Positions 9,561 to 22,667 are shown, counted from the stretch's first letter. The stretch: 64,000 bases of DNA from Dioscorea cayenensis subsp. rotundata (GCF_009730915.1 NC_052481.1:3968001-4032000), one strand, 5' to 3'. The notes: generated by a model from the sequence alone, not told the origin. Program-made: numbers and translations.

Positions 9561-12500
9561 TCATCTCGCCCAGGATACTGCATCGATCTCATCTCTTGCG
9601 GATTTGTATAATTCAAGCCGTTTTGCGCATTGTTGTCTTCGCTCCATCAATGCAGGATCCTCATCCAACAACTGTGCAAGCTGCTTGCTCTGCATGGAAT
9701 AAAAGCTGCCAACTTAATGGAAAGGAAACATATATTACAGGAAGATGTCAATTATTCATGAGTCATAGATATGAAGACCTCTTTTCGGCCCACTTGAGAG
9801 TAGAAGTAATTGAGCAAAGACCGATTGGCTTCGCGGACCTGGCAATGGACAACAGCCTTAGGAATGGTGTTCCTAAGAGTGTCAGAAACCATCACTATAT
9901 ATGAAGACACATTGGAACCAATCCGCCGGAAATGTGTTTCACCATATCTATCAGTATTTGGGGTGGCTGGGTTCGGGCTCTTCTCAACCTCCTGTGGAAG
10001 CTTTCGGAAGAAATCTACTGTCAGATATGCTGATTCCATGTCAACCAACCTTGTTGTTGTCTTCCGACCATCCTCACGAAATCTCTCAAGGGCTTCATAA
10101 GATGCAGCTGCTAGTTCGGTTTGAAAAGTCGGAAATCTTTTCAGCTCCTGATTGGTTACTAACAATACATTAACTTTCAAAACATAATAAAAAGACGAGT
10201 AGTTCTTTAAAAAAAAAAAATTAATATTGTACCTGAGTCTCTCCTATTGACTTCCTCACCAGTTCCTTCAAAACAAAATGCACCTGAAGAATGGAATTCA
10301 TTAGCATCAATGATGTGAGCACTGCAGATCCTTCTCTTACCCAAATAAAACGCATGTTAAAAGGAAAACGACAAACTCAATGATATCTTAGAAGTGAATG
10401 AAGAAGGAAGATGACTTACAGCATCAACTGATGCTTCAGCTGGACCTCTGAAATAACTGAGAGCACCTTCGATCAACCTGCGGTAACCTTGCTCTGGAGC
10501 AATCAAATGTGGCTGATAACCATCAGATTCAGAGATCACCTTCCTTACATTTTGCAATGAGAGATACCGGTCAAATGGGAGCTTCTTTAAAGCAGTAGGC
10601 AGTTGATTATCAAAAACTCCATATATTCTATCACCACCAGGTCGCCTGTACTCAAGTAGACATATTTGATTTATTCATTCATTAATATAGTTGATAAGCT
10701 TACTAGATTGTTGGAGAAATGAAATTTGAGATTTTTACCCTCCATCTAGGTGCTCTCTAAATATACGCTCAAAAGCACGGCAGAGTTCTAAAATTGTGTA
10801 CAATTGAGCCTGCAAAGACAAAATCCACTCACAATTCATTAAGAATATCCATGCCTGTCCAGATTTAACTCAGAAGAAGAGTAAGTATGAGTGGCCTACC
10901 CCAGCATCTACAGCAATGGGTCTACCAAGATGGTCCATCTCAGATTCAAGTTCATCGATGCTTTTATTTATCAAAGAAGTGATACTCGGAATTCGAGCTC
11001 TAATTACAGCCTCCAGATGCTGAAACCATAGGAAGATTATTACATTATCAGAGTTACCTGCACCCTCAGCATCAATCAAAAAGCAAAAGACACAATGATA
11101 ATACCTTGGAAAGTAGTTTAGCAAGATATTCTGAACCCATTTTACTTGCTAAATGGGAATAATCAGGACTAGTAGCAAAATATTCCCGTTCTTTCTTTCT
11201 CGCAACTATCATATCAACATTCTTATTTATATCTGCCTGTGAACGATTGACAATCCCAACCCAAGGATGCTGCAGCCGGTAGGATCTTCCTTCAAGAACC
11301 TAATGAATCATCCAAAGTGCATCAAACTTTATATAGCACAAAGGAACACAACTAAGGAAACACCGTAAGGAGAAAATAGCCTTTCGAAATATGAATGAAG
11401 TCACCATGAGTTAAGAACAGAATAAAGCACAAAAAGTTCTGGGCAACTTCTTTCATTTGAATATGATAAGAGAAATATCTGTAAACTCACATCAAGAGCA
11501 TTTGTTCCTTTGTCCATTAGATCAAGCTTTGTCAGCACTCCAAATGTCCTTTCACCTAAAAGTAGTAGATTAAGCTCAGCTTCCAGTACAGGCAAGAGCA
11601 AATATAAACTAACAATTGTCTGGAACTTCGGAGAGAATAAAATATGAGAAAAGAATAACTGGTTTTCCTTGTCAACAAAATATTAACTAAAGCAATTTAT
11701 AAGTTCCACTCTTCCACTACTACGGTTACAGTAACAGTTGGCACAAATATTACATTTTGTAATCATGATGTCACCACACAGTCATGAACAGGTTAGATAT
11801 CATTGACTTTGACATCAGCATTAGCACAGCATTCAGATGACCAAGAAGGGATTAATTTGTTAGAACCTACTACCAGAGAATTCTTTTTTAATACTTGTCC
11901 TAAAACCAAGGATTACCAATATAGCTAGCATTATGACCAAAATCATCATGATCATCATCACTATTTTTACTGTTTGTTTCATAGTCGCTTCGTTTCAACA
12001 ATTAACTCATCAAGACGCAAGGAGATGTACCAGTTGGATCAACTTCTCTAGCAAGTTTAATTGCATCAGAGGTCGCAATGTCTTGATTTGCTGGAGATAT
12101 TGCCAGTATAATGCTATTAGGCTGGAAGAAGAAAAACCCTTTAGTAAATAAGACAGAAAGCTCAGATAAAATGAAATTTAAAATTAACCAGCTACTGGGC
12201 CACAAACATATGTCAAATTTTATAGATTTTGCAATAGAGAAAATTTGATTATTAATGGACAATTTAGCATGCTACAGTGTAATCCCAAAAATGTATAAAG
12301 GACAAACACAAGAAAGAATAAGTAAAAAGGAGGATTCATGAAAGCATAAGTTTGCATGACCATTATGAAAGGGACTAATAAGCTACTCTCGTGTCACACA
12401 ATACAATCACCTACCAGAACTAAGAAAATCTTACGTTACAAATAATACATGGAAGCCACAAAAATCAGATCTATCATCCAATACAATAAGAAAACAAACA

Positions 12501-14531
12501 TAACGGTACAACTATCTAGCTGAATTCAAATCAATTTTCCAAAACACAATAATTAATTCCATATTTGAACTGCCATGCAAAGGTAGCTCTTGCTGACCCA
12601 GTGAGTACCTTTTCGACATATGAACGAACCATGTTTTCTATGTCTTGAACAATGCTTTCTGGTTGCCCCTCTGTTTAACCAAAAAGCCCTCATGTCATAC
12701 AACTCAAAGAATTATAGCAACCTTAAAATACTATTAAAAGAAAATTACTGAAAGTCAAAGAAGAAATAGTACCTACAGCAACCTTTGTAAGACCAGGCAG
12801 ATCAATCAAAGTTAAGTTGACAACTGTTGGGTCAAACAACAAAAATGAATATTGTCCAGTAGAATACAAGATCCAACTTAGAGAGTCAGACAAAAAACAA
12901 AAAGAATAAATAAATAAATAATAAAACAATGAATTTACATAGCAAAGTAAAAAAAACGCCCCATTGCCAGTCAAGAAGACAAAATCAAAAGCACCATGTC
13001 AACAACTAATGCTTAGAAAACATAACAATCCACATCATTCAAAGTAAAGGAAGAAATTAGGCATGTCAAGAACAAATTAAAGTACAAGCTGATGTAGTAC
13101 TTTTCACATTGGGGTTCATATATGTAGAGTTCAATCAAGTATCACCATTGAGACTATTTGAGTTAGTAGGCAGAAATATAGAGAACCTTATAGATAATGA
13201 AGAAAAAAGATAGAGAATTCACAATACACAAGTCAAAGCATACTCCAAAGATTATAATAGATAACCTTGAAAGAGTCCTTGGATAGCCTGGAGTATGAAG
13301 CCGAACTATGTTTTTCAATGTGTTCAGTAGGCAGCTTTAGTATAGCAAGCAAATTCTAGGTTAATCAATTATGAGTACAACAGGTACTTGCCTTATTAAT
13401 TATTATTTGTTCTTTCAGTTATGGCCTCATGTATCCTCTCAAAAAAAATTTCCTCTAGTTCATATTCTTCAAAAATGACATTCAGCTGTTTTCCTCAATG
13501 TTTCTCTTAATTAATATAATGTTTAAGTCACACATATCAACCATACTAGGAGGTTACACAAAGATAATTGACCTATTTTAAAATTATAAACGATGAACCA
13601 ATGGCCATGTATTGCTGTCCAGTCACAAAATGATTCACTAATAACCAATTCAGCCAAACAATTTAGATTTTATAATCACAACCAAAGGGTGTCATACCAT
13701 TCGGTGAATAAATGCTGAGATGAATAGGTACAGGAGAAATTTGTTTTGTCTTCCCAGTTAATCGATCAGTGTCATCTTGAATTTCCTTACGAACAAGCGC
13801 TGCACAGCCAAAGAAAAATGGTTTCAAACATCCATATATGAATTCAGCTAAGCACAATGTGGCATAGCACAAAGCCCAAACTACTATTTTTTTTTTATAC
13901 TTTTTTACTAAAATCACATCTTATCATCGCTCAATTTCAAAACTTATATACAGATGCACAAGATATCAATGCAAAGAGTTCTTTCACCCCTAGCTACTGA
14001 TCAATACCTATAACAATCACAATTCACAGAAAAGAAGCATACCAAAATCGGTGAACTTCCTTCTGGGCAAATGCAAGAACTCGGCATACTCCTGTTGTCC
14101 TGCCTCCGTCTTGTGCAATTGCAGCACCAATGGCCTTCTCGTCACAATCCCTTAAAAACCAACCCCAAAAATGATCAAAAGCCATACATCAAGCACTCAA
14201 AAAGCCCTAAAAACACAAAGCTAGAAAATCCATACCAGATCCACGGGGAAGGAAATCCCTCCCAACAACACTCTCCAGCACCGACGATTTCCCGGAACTC
14301 TACACTCAAACCACATCAAGAAACAATTCAGAAACCCCAAAAAGAAGCAAAGCAAGACCAGAATCAATGGATGCCAGGGAGAAATGGTACCTGCCCACCG
14401 ACGACGGCGACGGAGGGGAGGGCTTCCCAGAGTGTAGGAAGAGCACCATCGGCGCCGCCATAGTCTCCGAGCATCGTGCACGCCCTCTGGATCCGATTCA
14501 CCAGCCCGATCAAGCTCTCCATCGTCGTCAT
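9561..14531 (-). CDS. DRP1: Dynamin-related protein 1 (phragmoplastin-type GTPase), 15 exons
   Basis: A large GTPase that pinches or tubulates membranes at the cell plate and in clathrin-mediated endocytosis. Exons on the minus strand: 14531-14391, 14299-14236, 14150-14043, 13799-13698, 12823-12773, 12670-12609, 12121-12031, 11555-11491, 11299-11105, 11019-10900, 10809-10739, 10645-10420, 10283-10233, 10147-9779, 9689-9561. They sum to 1845 bases (614 residues plus stop), normal for DRP1. G1 is GGQ|SSGKS (residues 45-52, split by intron 1), G2 lies in [11 protein letters not shown]3 is DLPG (146-149), G4 is TKLD (215-218) and G5 lies in VNRSQADIN. The middle domain ([18 protein letters not shown]) and the C-terminal GED region ([12 protein letters not shown] to AVSWAR) are complete. 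There is no PH or proline-rich domain, as expected for plant DRP1. The N-terminus [19 protein letters not shown] resembles DRP1E most. All introns are GT-AG; the last donor (GAG|GTCTTC) is weak. Confidence 0.96.
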
Positions 14532-14600
14532 CGCGCAAACCCTAACCCTAGATCTCAAGAACCCCAAAGCGAAGAAGACAAAGCCTTGGAGAAGTGAAAG
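14532..14600 (-). promoter_or_regulatory. DRP1 leader with telo-box
   Basis: Just upstream of the DRP1 ATG, AAACCCTAACCCTA at 14537-14550 on the plus strand reads TAGGGTTAGGGTTT in the transcript. Telo-boxes of this type are common in the leaders of plant genes active in dividing cells, which fits a cell-plate GTPase. The motif is seen; its function here is inferred. Confidence 0.5.
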
Positions 14601-15594
14601 CCGGTTCAGCAGAAGTGCGGCAATCTTTCCTTTTCGATTAACGGTACGCTGCTCCCGAGGTGTATATTCCGTTATTGAATGCTGACTACGTGGAAGTCTT
14701 TTATTGGGTGTATTTAAATCTTCGTTACCCAATGGTGTTTTGACACGTAAGGGATTAATGATTATCTTGTTGTGCTTCAGGTGAGTGGATCGAGAGTGGT
14801 TCTTTAGCTGGATTCGAACTGGGAGCGTGATAAGTGGGATTGTGTTTCAGATATGTACGCGCTTTTGCTGGGTAAGAGAGTGAATGGTGAAGCGGTGATT
14901 TGGGAAAATTGTGGGGTGACTTTAGCAAAAGTATCTTGGCCGTTGATTTTGAATTATAGGGTGCGTAATTAAATTTTTCTTTTTTCTTTTTTCTTTTTAT
15001 TAAAAATCAGTTTGAATGCTTGCCAAGCATGCACTAGAATTTCAGTTGGAAATGTTGAAGGATTAAAAAATAATAAAAAAAATTAATCATGAAGTGGTGG
15101 TCTATATAACACTTTGGGCATTTTTTAGTGATTAAACTATCCTAGAGTTTGATACTCATACCACCTTATCAACCCATCAAACTCTTACTCATTAAACTAT
15201 CTCCCATAATAGTTATACTATAAAATGAGATCAATCAAATATTTACATATTAAACTATCTCTCATTAATATTTTATACTATAAAATGAGGCTGACAATCA
15301 TTTCATAATCTTTTGACTATTAACATTAATATATTTCATTAAAACATAGTTATTTTATAAATTCTTAAATATTATTAACAAAATAATTAATAACATATTT
15401 AAAATTATATTTCAAAAAAATTATTTAAAATATAATTAAAATGTTCTATATTATTTTGAAAAGAAATAATTAATTTGTGATGCGAATGAATAAAAAATAA
15501 TTTATCAAGATGATCCAAAAATAAAAAAACAACTTATATAAATAAGAAAATATTAAAAATTTACATAATTAAAGTCATTAATAAAAGACATAAA
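14601..15594. other. DRP1 upstream region and AT-rich spacer
   Basis: 14601-14760 is the likely promoter of the minus-strand DRP1 gene and includes a TACGTG core at 14689-14694 and GACACGTAA near 14741. 15100-15590 is AT-rich with a loosely repeated phrase (ATTAAACTATC(T/C)C...ACTATAAAATGAG at about 15190 and 15250), probably the outer part of the PIF element that follows. No gene seen. Confidence 0.4.
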
Positions 15595-15598
15595 AGCA

Positions 15599-16891
15599 TT
15601 AATTTTCATTTTCGTTCACTTCGAAGTGGTGCCAAATATGCTCTACTAAACCAGATCGAAGTTGATGGTGTACTTCTTGATCACGTATTTCAGCATTTCT
15701 TCTTATGTATTGTTGAAAATCTTGAGTGCACCCTCGACTAACGAGGAATAGAAATTCACTTTCTTCGGCATCCCAATTTGTGATTGTATCCCTTTCATCT
15801 TCAACAATCATGTTATGCAATATTATGTATGTGTACATTATATCTCTCAATTTTTCCATGTGCCAAAAACAAGCAGGGCCACGGACAATTGCCCATCGAG
15901 ATTGAAGCACGCCAAATGCTCACTCAACGTCTTTTCTTCCAACCTCTTGCATTTGTTTGAACTTGATTCTTTTCAAATCTTCCATATATGAAAAACTTTT
16001 AACAAATGTTGCCCAATCTGAATATTTGCCATCAGCAAGATAATATCCTTTCGTATATGTTGTACCATTAACATTGAACTAAATTTATGGAGCATGTCCA
16101 TGTAATACGTCAATGAACAAAGAAGATTGATTAAGCACATTGATATCATTATTAGAACCAGCAACTATGAAGAATGCATGCCAAATCCATAGGTTTGCTG
16201 AAGCAACCACTTCTAACGTAATTGTCGGAACCCCTTGATCCCCTCGAGTGAATTGGTCTTTCCATGCGACTGGACAATTTTTCCAATGCTAATACATGCA
16301 ATCTATGCTACCAAGCATACCAGGCAAGCTGTGTCGCTCAGAATGTAGTTGAAGTAAACTCCCCAACATCATTATTATTGGATCTTCTTAGATATCTTGC
16401 TGGAAAAATTTCAATAATATATTGACAGAATTTAAATAGACATTCAATTGCAGTACATTTAGCAATTCGTATGTACTTGTCATACTGATCAACCGGTGCC
16501 CCATATGCTAATTGTCGGATAGGAGCAATAATTTTTGAAGTGGTGAAAGCCCTTACTTACTAGTTGCATCAACTCTTAATTGGAAATATTTTGAATGGCT
16601 TGTCAGTATTTCTACGATTCGCAGAAATAATGCCTTGAGCATTCGAAATCTTCAACGAAATACATTATTAGGATAAACTGGTTCATCGGCGAATTAGTCA
16701 TTGAAAAGCTTTTCATGTCTTGCTTCACAATCATGATTCAAATGCCTTTGGCTTCTTCTAAGGCCAATAGATGATTCACCCTTTTTCCGCCTCTCCCATT
16801 CCTCTAGTAATGCACACATCTTTTCTTCCGAATTAGCAATCAACTCATCTACTAAAAATTGCTTGATTTGTTCCAACTGGGTAGGATCCAT
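15599..16891 (-). pseudogene. PIF/Harbinger (HARBI1-like) transposase, degraded
   Basis: The minus strand from 16891 reads MDPTQLEQIKQFLVDELI, then DEPVYPNNVFR and RFRMLKALFLRIVE. It ends with LQSRWAIVRGPACFWHMEKL and YIILHNMIVEDE, the well-conserved C-terminal part of plant PIF nucleases. Between these lie many stops and frame changes, for example in the segment 15940-16680. The nuclease would cut and rejoin DNA at 3-bp targets; this copy cannot encode it. The last 103 codons (15910-15599) are still open. Confidence 0.85.
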
Positions 16892-16963
16892 TATCTAGAA
16901 TGTTAACAAAGTGATGTAGTTTACAAAACTTTGAATTTGTTAAGTGGAGAAGCATGGAACTTA

Positions 16964-16965
16964 TT

Positions 16966-17002
<37 letters not shown>

Positions 17003-17150
17003 CACAATGTAATGACTAGTTTTCAAACGGTTAGTTTCAAACAGCTATTTTACAATGGCTAGTTTCAAATGGCTAGTTTACAATAGCTAGTTTTCAAACG
17101 GTTAGTTTTCAAACGGCTAGTTTTCAAATGGCTAGTTTACAATGGTCAAT
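16964..17150. repeat. (TA)n and short tandem repeats between the two PIF ORFs
   Basis: A TA tract at about 16969-17000 is followed by 6-7 imperfect copies of a ~17-20 base unit built on GGCTAGTTTTCAAA / GGCTAGTTTACAAT up to about 17148. The array sits in the spacer between the transposase and ORF1 pseudogenes, where their promoters would lie. Confidence 0.8.
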
Positions 17151-17189
17151 AGGACGGACCTCGACCTTACTGTCATCTACATCAATGCT

Positions 17190-18080
17190 TGTATCCACAT
17201 TGGATGATGATGTATGATGATGTATAAGCACCACTTTCATTAATCTTTAATTTCTTTGAAGACCTAGTAAGAAGAGTGTTTTTGTTTCCATTTTGTATCA
17301 TCTTTCAACATGACCCAAACATGATCATGGATGAAATATTTTTTACTATTATGATAATATAGAGTACGAGCATGTTCCTTAAATTCATCATCACTCCATC
17401 CACTATGATACTCCTCTAATAATCTGTTGTATATTTGGTTAAATTCATTAATAAGTGGAAGCATCCAAAACCAATGTTGTTTATAGCTAGTTATTTTTCT
17501 CCTTGGACCAGATTGTCAATTTTCATTGAAATAGTCGGTCACTCTTTTCTAAAACGTTCTATCATTCTGGGCAGTAACCACAATGCTATCAGTTGAAATT
17601 GTAAGTCATGTACTCACAAGCATTTTATCATTTTTCATGCGCCACGGTTGTTGTTTTTCAACTCGATCTTCATGTTGGTCTTCATCCAGAACGATATTCT
17701 CAATCTCTAGTTGTGTGGAAAAAGGGGGAAATTGAGAGTCAGAAAATGAACCTGTTTCTATTGTATTCTATCGGGAATTTTTATCCAAATTTTTGGGGTC
17801 CATTGAAGGAATCTGGAATCTACTTGTTTCCATATTGATTTGTTGACTTGCCATACCCATGCTTGGATTGAAGAAATCGGGTCAGATAACATAGGATAGC
17901 CATATGGAAATTTTGGTTGATTTGGACATTTGGATAAAAATGGGAAAAAATTTGTGAGGTGGGATAATTTTGTGATTTTTGAGGATGATTTTGGAGATTT
18001 TGCATATTTGGTGGGAAGAAAGAATATGGAAAATTTTAAAAATTATTTGGAAAATTTGGAGCTTGGGAAGATGGAGAAGA
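17190..18080 (-). pseudogene. PIF/Harbinger ORF1 (Myb/SANT-like DNA-binding protein), degraded
   Basis: The minus strand contains LTISTDSIVVTAQND, RVTDYFNEN, RRKITSYKQHW, LINEFNQIYNRLLEEYHSG and DEFKEHARTLYY, the trihelix/SANT region of the accessory protein that helps PIF transposases bind element ends. Upstream (18005-17820) is the usual N/Q/P-rich N-terminus (QNLQNHPQKSQNYP). In-frame stops interrupt the SANT part, and a frame change separates it from the N-terminus. Confidence 0.8.
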
Positions 18081-18375
18081 ATGTAAGTTTTGTTTGAGTA
18101 TATGAGTGTATTTATGGAGGTAAAACAAAATTTAAGAATTAAAAAATTAGAAAAAAAATCACAAAAGAGCCGTTGCAACCAAACAGTTGAATTTTAAAAA
18201 TAATAAAAAAAATATTAAAAGGTATGATACAATGGTTCAATTGATTAAAAAAATAAAAAACACCAGTGGGTCCCACCAGTTAAGCGCTCAGCGGCTGTTG
18301 AGCGCTCATAATAGGGGCATATCCATTGAGCGCTCAATAAGAGCATGGAAGCCTTCCATTAAAGTTGCTCTTAGC

Positions 18376-18780
18376 ATTTCTGGTTATATCACATATTTAA
18401 AAAAATTAAAAAAAAAAATTTATATCAACCTCCTCATGAAAAAAAAATAAAAAAATAAAAATTAAATAAACATGAGTATAATACATTGTAAGAGTGATTG
18501 TTTGGCTTGCAAGTTATTTTGTGAACATTTTAAATTTTTTTATTATTCCTAATGATTAAAAAAAAGCGAAAGGATTAAATTGGATATTTTGTTTCATTTA
18601 ATGATTAAAATGAGCATAATTAGTTAAAAAGACTAAAATCAGCAACCAAATTTGCGGATGATGTTTTTACTTTAAAAAAAAACATAATTTTAGAACAGTA
18701 TTTAAAAAATAATAATAAAGAATATGCCCTTTAAATACATAAATGGGAGTTTGGGAATGTAAAATAAATAAATAAATAAA

Positions 18781-18864
<84 letters not shown>

Positions 18865-19213
18865 TAGAATTTTATTTGCCCCCAACTTGTCAATATATTT
18901 TTTAAAAAATAATAACTGATAAAAATTCATGGAATGTTTAACTATAAATTCGTATTATAATTAAATAATCATATTTTTAGCATTATAAAAAGCTCGGTTA
19001 TTATATAGTTTAATGTAAAATTATTTTATAAGATAATCAATTTGAAACTGGTCTTATTTAATCACGTGTGAAATAATATATATGTATACGTACTCTTAAT
19101 GTTATCCCTAAAACTCTAACCTTCTAAACTTTCATTTTGGAGGAGTAATTGGCTAGGTTTCAATGTTATATAAAGCATTGATCATATCACTAGAGATATG
19201 CTTCGAAAGAGAG
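18376..19213. other. AT-rich spacer with a long (TA)n tract
   Basis: Contains a TA microsatellite of about 75 bases at 18785-18860 and poly-A/T text. No gene or element end recognised. The apparent ORF here (repeated I-Y) is only the microsatellite read as protein. Confidence 0.8.
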
Positions 19214-19224
19214 AAAGTGAAATA

Positions 19225-19547
19225 AGTTCATTTCACTCGTAGCGGCAAATATTTGCATTTTATAACGTTGTGGCCACAAAAAAAAAAAAATTATTTAAAA
19301 ACTACTTAACTTTGTTCCGGTTACATCTGTGGCTATAATAGCTTGTTTTAAGGCTGTTTCCGGCGCCATGTCAGCGACACGTCAGTGCCACATCAGCAAA
19401 CTCACCAGAAACATTCTTAAAACAGGCCATTATGGTCATAGGTGCAACCGGAGAAAAGTTTAGTGATTTTTGTGTTATAAATTTTTTTTTTTTGTAGCCA
19501 TAGAGTTATAATGTGAAAATATTTGTGACCATGAATGAAATGAACCC
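19225..19547. mobile_element. Foldback MITE, Mutator-type TSD
   Basis: AGTTCATTTCACTCG at the left pairs with GAATGAAATGAACCC at the right. The arms continue to pair imperfectly for about 140 bases (CTCCGGTTGCACCTATG-type text against TTCCGGTTACATCTGTG, CTTGTTTTAAG against CTTAAAACAGG), leaving a short centre. The direct repeat AAAGTGAAATA flanks it at 19214-19224 and 19548-19558, an 11-bp duplication in the 9-11 range of Mutator-like elements. No coding capacity. Confidence 0.82.
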
Positions 19548-19558
19548 AAAGTGAAATA

Positions 19559-20350
19559 GAAGTCATGAACAATCAATGATATCAAAAGATAAAATATTTT
19601 ATAGAAATCAAACCATTATTAACTTTCATTTTGGAGGGGCATTTGTCTACTCTTAATTGGTTATGCTTCTAATGTTATACCAATAATTAATTATATTACA
19701 AAGATATGCATCAAAGGAGAGAGAAAGTAAAATAGAAGTCGGACGGCTATATCTATGATGGCTTCTCCTCTGGTTGCTTTTCTGGGATCAATTTGAAAGG
19801 TGTGATATATGTGTGTTTGTTTTTTTACTTATGTCTTATTTGAGACATAATCCTTGTGCTTTTTTGTTGCATGGAAAAAGAAACTCATCCGAGCCACCGA
19901 TTATAATTGCCAAGGTTCGAGCCATTCCTTAGAAAATTCTGAGGGCCGGAGCCATTGTTGAATCTAAGTAGATGGTGGAGTGCTATGAAGCATGGACACG
20001 GATACATGGGCATGACACGACACGGACATAGTGACATGGTAATTTATGGAAATTAAGGACACAGGTATGGTGGGACATGCCAATAAAAAAAATTTATGTA
20101 TGTAATTTTTTTATGTGAAATACTCATTATAAGTGCAAATAATTATATTTCTTACTTAAATATAAGTACCTTTTATAGTAAATCTATTCAATTTGTTATT
20201 ATACATGTTAAAGAAAGAGTTTTTAACATTAAAATAACTATAGCAAATATACTAGCACCAAAAAAACACTCCCTCCATGTTTAATTTGAAGATAAAACAT
20301 GCAAAACAAAACAGAGATAAAACATGCAGAACAAAACAAATTTTCCAAGT
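19559..20350. other. Spacer with a possible hAT edge
   Basis: Mostly unrecognised. At about 19990-20080 the text ACGACACGGACATAGTGACATGG, rich in ACACGG, resembles subterminal repeats of plant hAT elements and may mark the left edge of the hAT relic that follows. I found no matching right end. Confidence 0.3.
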
Positions 20351-22667
20351 TCAACTCCTAACAATAAGATTAATTTTCCATATCTTCATTATTGTTAAAA
20401 AGTATTTTCTCCATCTCCGGTTCACCAAGAGATAGGTTAGCAACTTGAAGAACACCAACACCTTCAAATGAGTCAAAGACATCACTATCAATGTCCCAAT
20501 TTTTGGATTCCCCTTCATTGTATTGAGGATACTTTCTTGAAAGTAGTCAAAGATTAGTATGTACAAACACCAAATTTTCCGCTTGTTGAGGATTCATCTT
20601 GTTTCTCTTAAGTGAGTGAATAAAGGAATATGTGTTCCAATTTCTTTCACAACATGATGATAAGGAAGGTTGTCCAAGGAGCTTTAAAGTTATACCTTGA
20701 AGTAAAGGTGTAGATGACCCACAAACCAATGACTAAGACTAAGGCTCTAAATTCCATCTATCTTGTAATGAATCAAAAGATCCAAAAGCATCCAAAGCTC
20801 ATGAAAATCTAGCATACTCTTGAGAAACTATCTTTCTCTCCTCATTAGAAGGAAAATATCTTCTTAAACATTTATTTCTTTCCCCCGATATTTCCACATT
20901 TCTATGTGGAGGAAGATGATTTGGGACCTCATTAAGCCACTCATTAGAATAGTACCTATATATTGAAAATAAATTTAGATTTTTATTAATTAAGATTTTA
21001 TTCATTTAACTTATTATAATATGCATTAAAAAAAATACAAAAGTCAAAAAGATCACCTTGGATTTAAAGAATGGCCCATGCAATGAAGTGGAGTGCTACT
21101 CTTGGTTCATTGATCGATAAGTATAGCATATATAACCTCATGAAAGGTTGATTTTTCCTTTATTTTTCTATGTTCATCCTTGTAGATGGTTGTCTTTACC
21201 TTTTCAATCATTGTTTCCCACATCTCATACATCAAGTGAAGTATTGGTCTATTGGTGTCCATAACCCGAAGCATATCATAGATAGGTTTAGTAAAAAAGA
21301 GAATATAATCTACTTGTAGTAAAAAAGAGAATATAATCTACTTGGTCCCACCATAAATCATTCAAAGTAATTTCCTTCACCTTGATAGCTTTCGAGGCAT
21401 CATCTTCTCCATACGAGGACCATTCTTCACTAATGGCCATACTTTGAAGAAATCATTTAATAAAATTGAGTCATTTTAACATGGTAATAACCAATGCAAA
21501 ATGAGTTTCCACCATAGCAAGCAATTTTAAAGACACAAAAAGCATTGAATATTGCCAATCTCATTAAATTTCTTATAAAAATAGCATCATCATAACTTCA
21601 GTTATCCAATGAAGAACATCATAAATAACTTCATTTTTTCAGTGTTTTTAGCAGTACACATATTTTTGACAACAAGATTGGGTGTATGCACTACACAAGG
21701 TGTCCAAAAAATATGAAAATATTGTGTCTCCACCAATGATCTCGCCACTTTATAAATTGGTGCATTGTCGGTTATTACTTGAACAACATTATGAGCTCCA
21801 ATTTCATCTATAGCATCTTAATCAATGTCGCCACATAATATTTATCTTTGTACTCCCTTTCATAACTAACACTTTTGAATAAATAACCCCACTTTCAGAA
21901 GTAGCCATAAAATTTATTACTGGTTTTCTTTGTGCATCAGTTCATCCATCACATACCAAGACTTACTCCTTTTTTCTTCCATGTTCCCTTTATAGGTTGC
22001 AACAAACTCTCTATATGTGCATTTCTTTTTACAACAATGTGGTCCGCAAAGCATTTTACCGTGGAGGTATATATCAAGAAATCATATTCACAAAATAAGA
22101 ATTCCTTGCAAGGTGAAAAGGCAATCCTCTGGAATAAACCATTCTATCAATTTCTGAATCCAAATTCTCTTGAGCAGTTAGATTAAATGCTTTTTCCAAA
22201 GCTTCTTTTCTTTTGTATAGATCCTAAGCTCTCCCCTTCATAAGATGTTGTGCCTAAAGCAACTTGTGCTTAAGAGGGAGGTGCAAATGGAATTGTTTTT
22301 GTCTTGATTTAAATTCAGCTTCTTCTGCTATTTTATGCATTTCACTAAGATGATGTGTCACTTTTGCACATACCTGAATCTCATGACCACTAAGCTTCAA
22401 CAAATGATCTTTAACTCTAGAATATGAGCCTTTAAAAGTAATATTGCAATAGTCACATTTGAAACTTATGTTCTCTCTCCTTTCATTTGTTTTTGGCAAC
22501 TTTGTTACATATTTCCACAAAGGTGTGTTACTATTATCATCTTGACTATCAATTGATGCATTATCTTTAAGAATGTTACCACTTGAGCATGAACTAATAC
22601 TTGCACTTGAAACTTTAAATTTGAAAGTCATTCTAAACAAAGAAATAAAAACCTGAGAATAATACAA
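20351..22667 (-). pseudogene. hAT-family (Ac/Tam3) transposase, degraded
   Basis: From 22667 the minus strand reads a BED zinc finger: PLWKYVTKLPK, ISFKCDYCNITFKGSY and RVKDHLLKLSGHEI (C-x2-C...H). Middle parts are broken by stops (21000-22250). The C-terminal region is recognisable as WLNEVPNHLPPHRNVEISG, CLRRYFPSNEERK, LLQGITLKLLGQPSLSSCC and NTYSFIHSLKRNKMNPQQAE, which is the hAT dimerisation block. At least three stops fall between 20700 and 20800 alone. The element's TIRs and TSD were not found. Confidence 0.82.

Larger units (their letters stand above)
15595..18375 (-). mobile_element. PIF/Harbinger DNA transposon relic
   Basis: Two divergent pseudogenes typical of this superfamily lie here: a DDE nuclease (15599-16891) and a Myb/SANT-like ORF1 (17190-18080), separated by repeats. 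At the right edge, text around 18290-18372 (GAGCGCTCA repeated, then CATGGAAG...CCATTAAAGTTGCTCTTA) looks like a PIF terminus. I could not find the matching left terminus or the 3-bp TSD, so the boundaries are approximate. Confidence 0.7.

Noticed and set aside
14536..14552. Interstitial telomere repeat
   Set aside because: Only two CCCTAA units in a gene leader; better explained as a telo-box.
18667..18930. 87-codon ORF with long I-Y repeats
   Set aside because: It is the (TA)n microsatellite at 18785-18860 read in frame.
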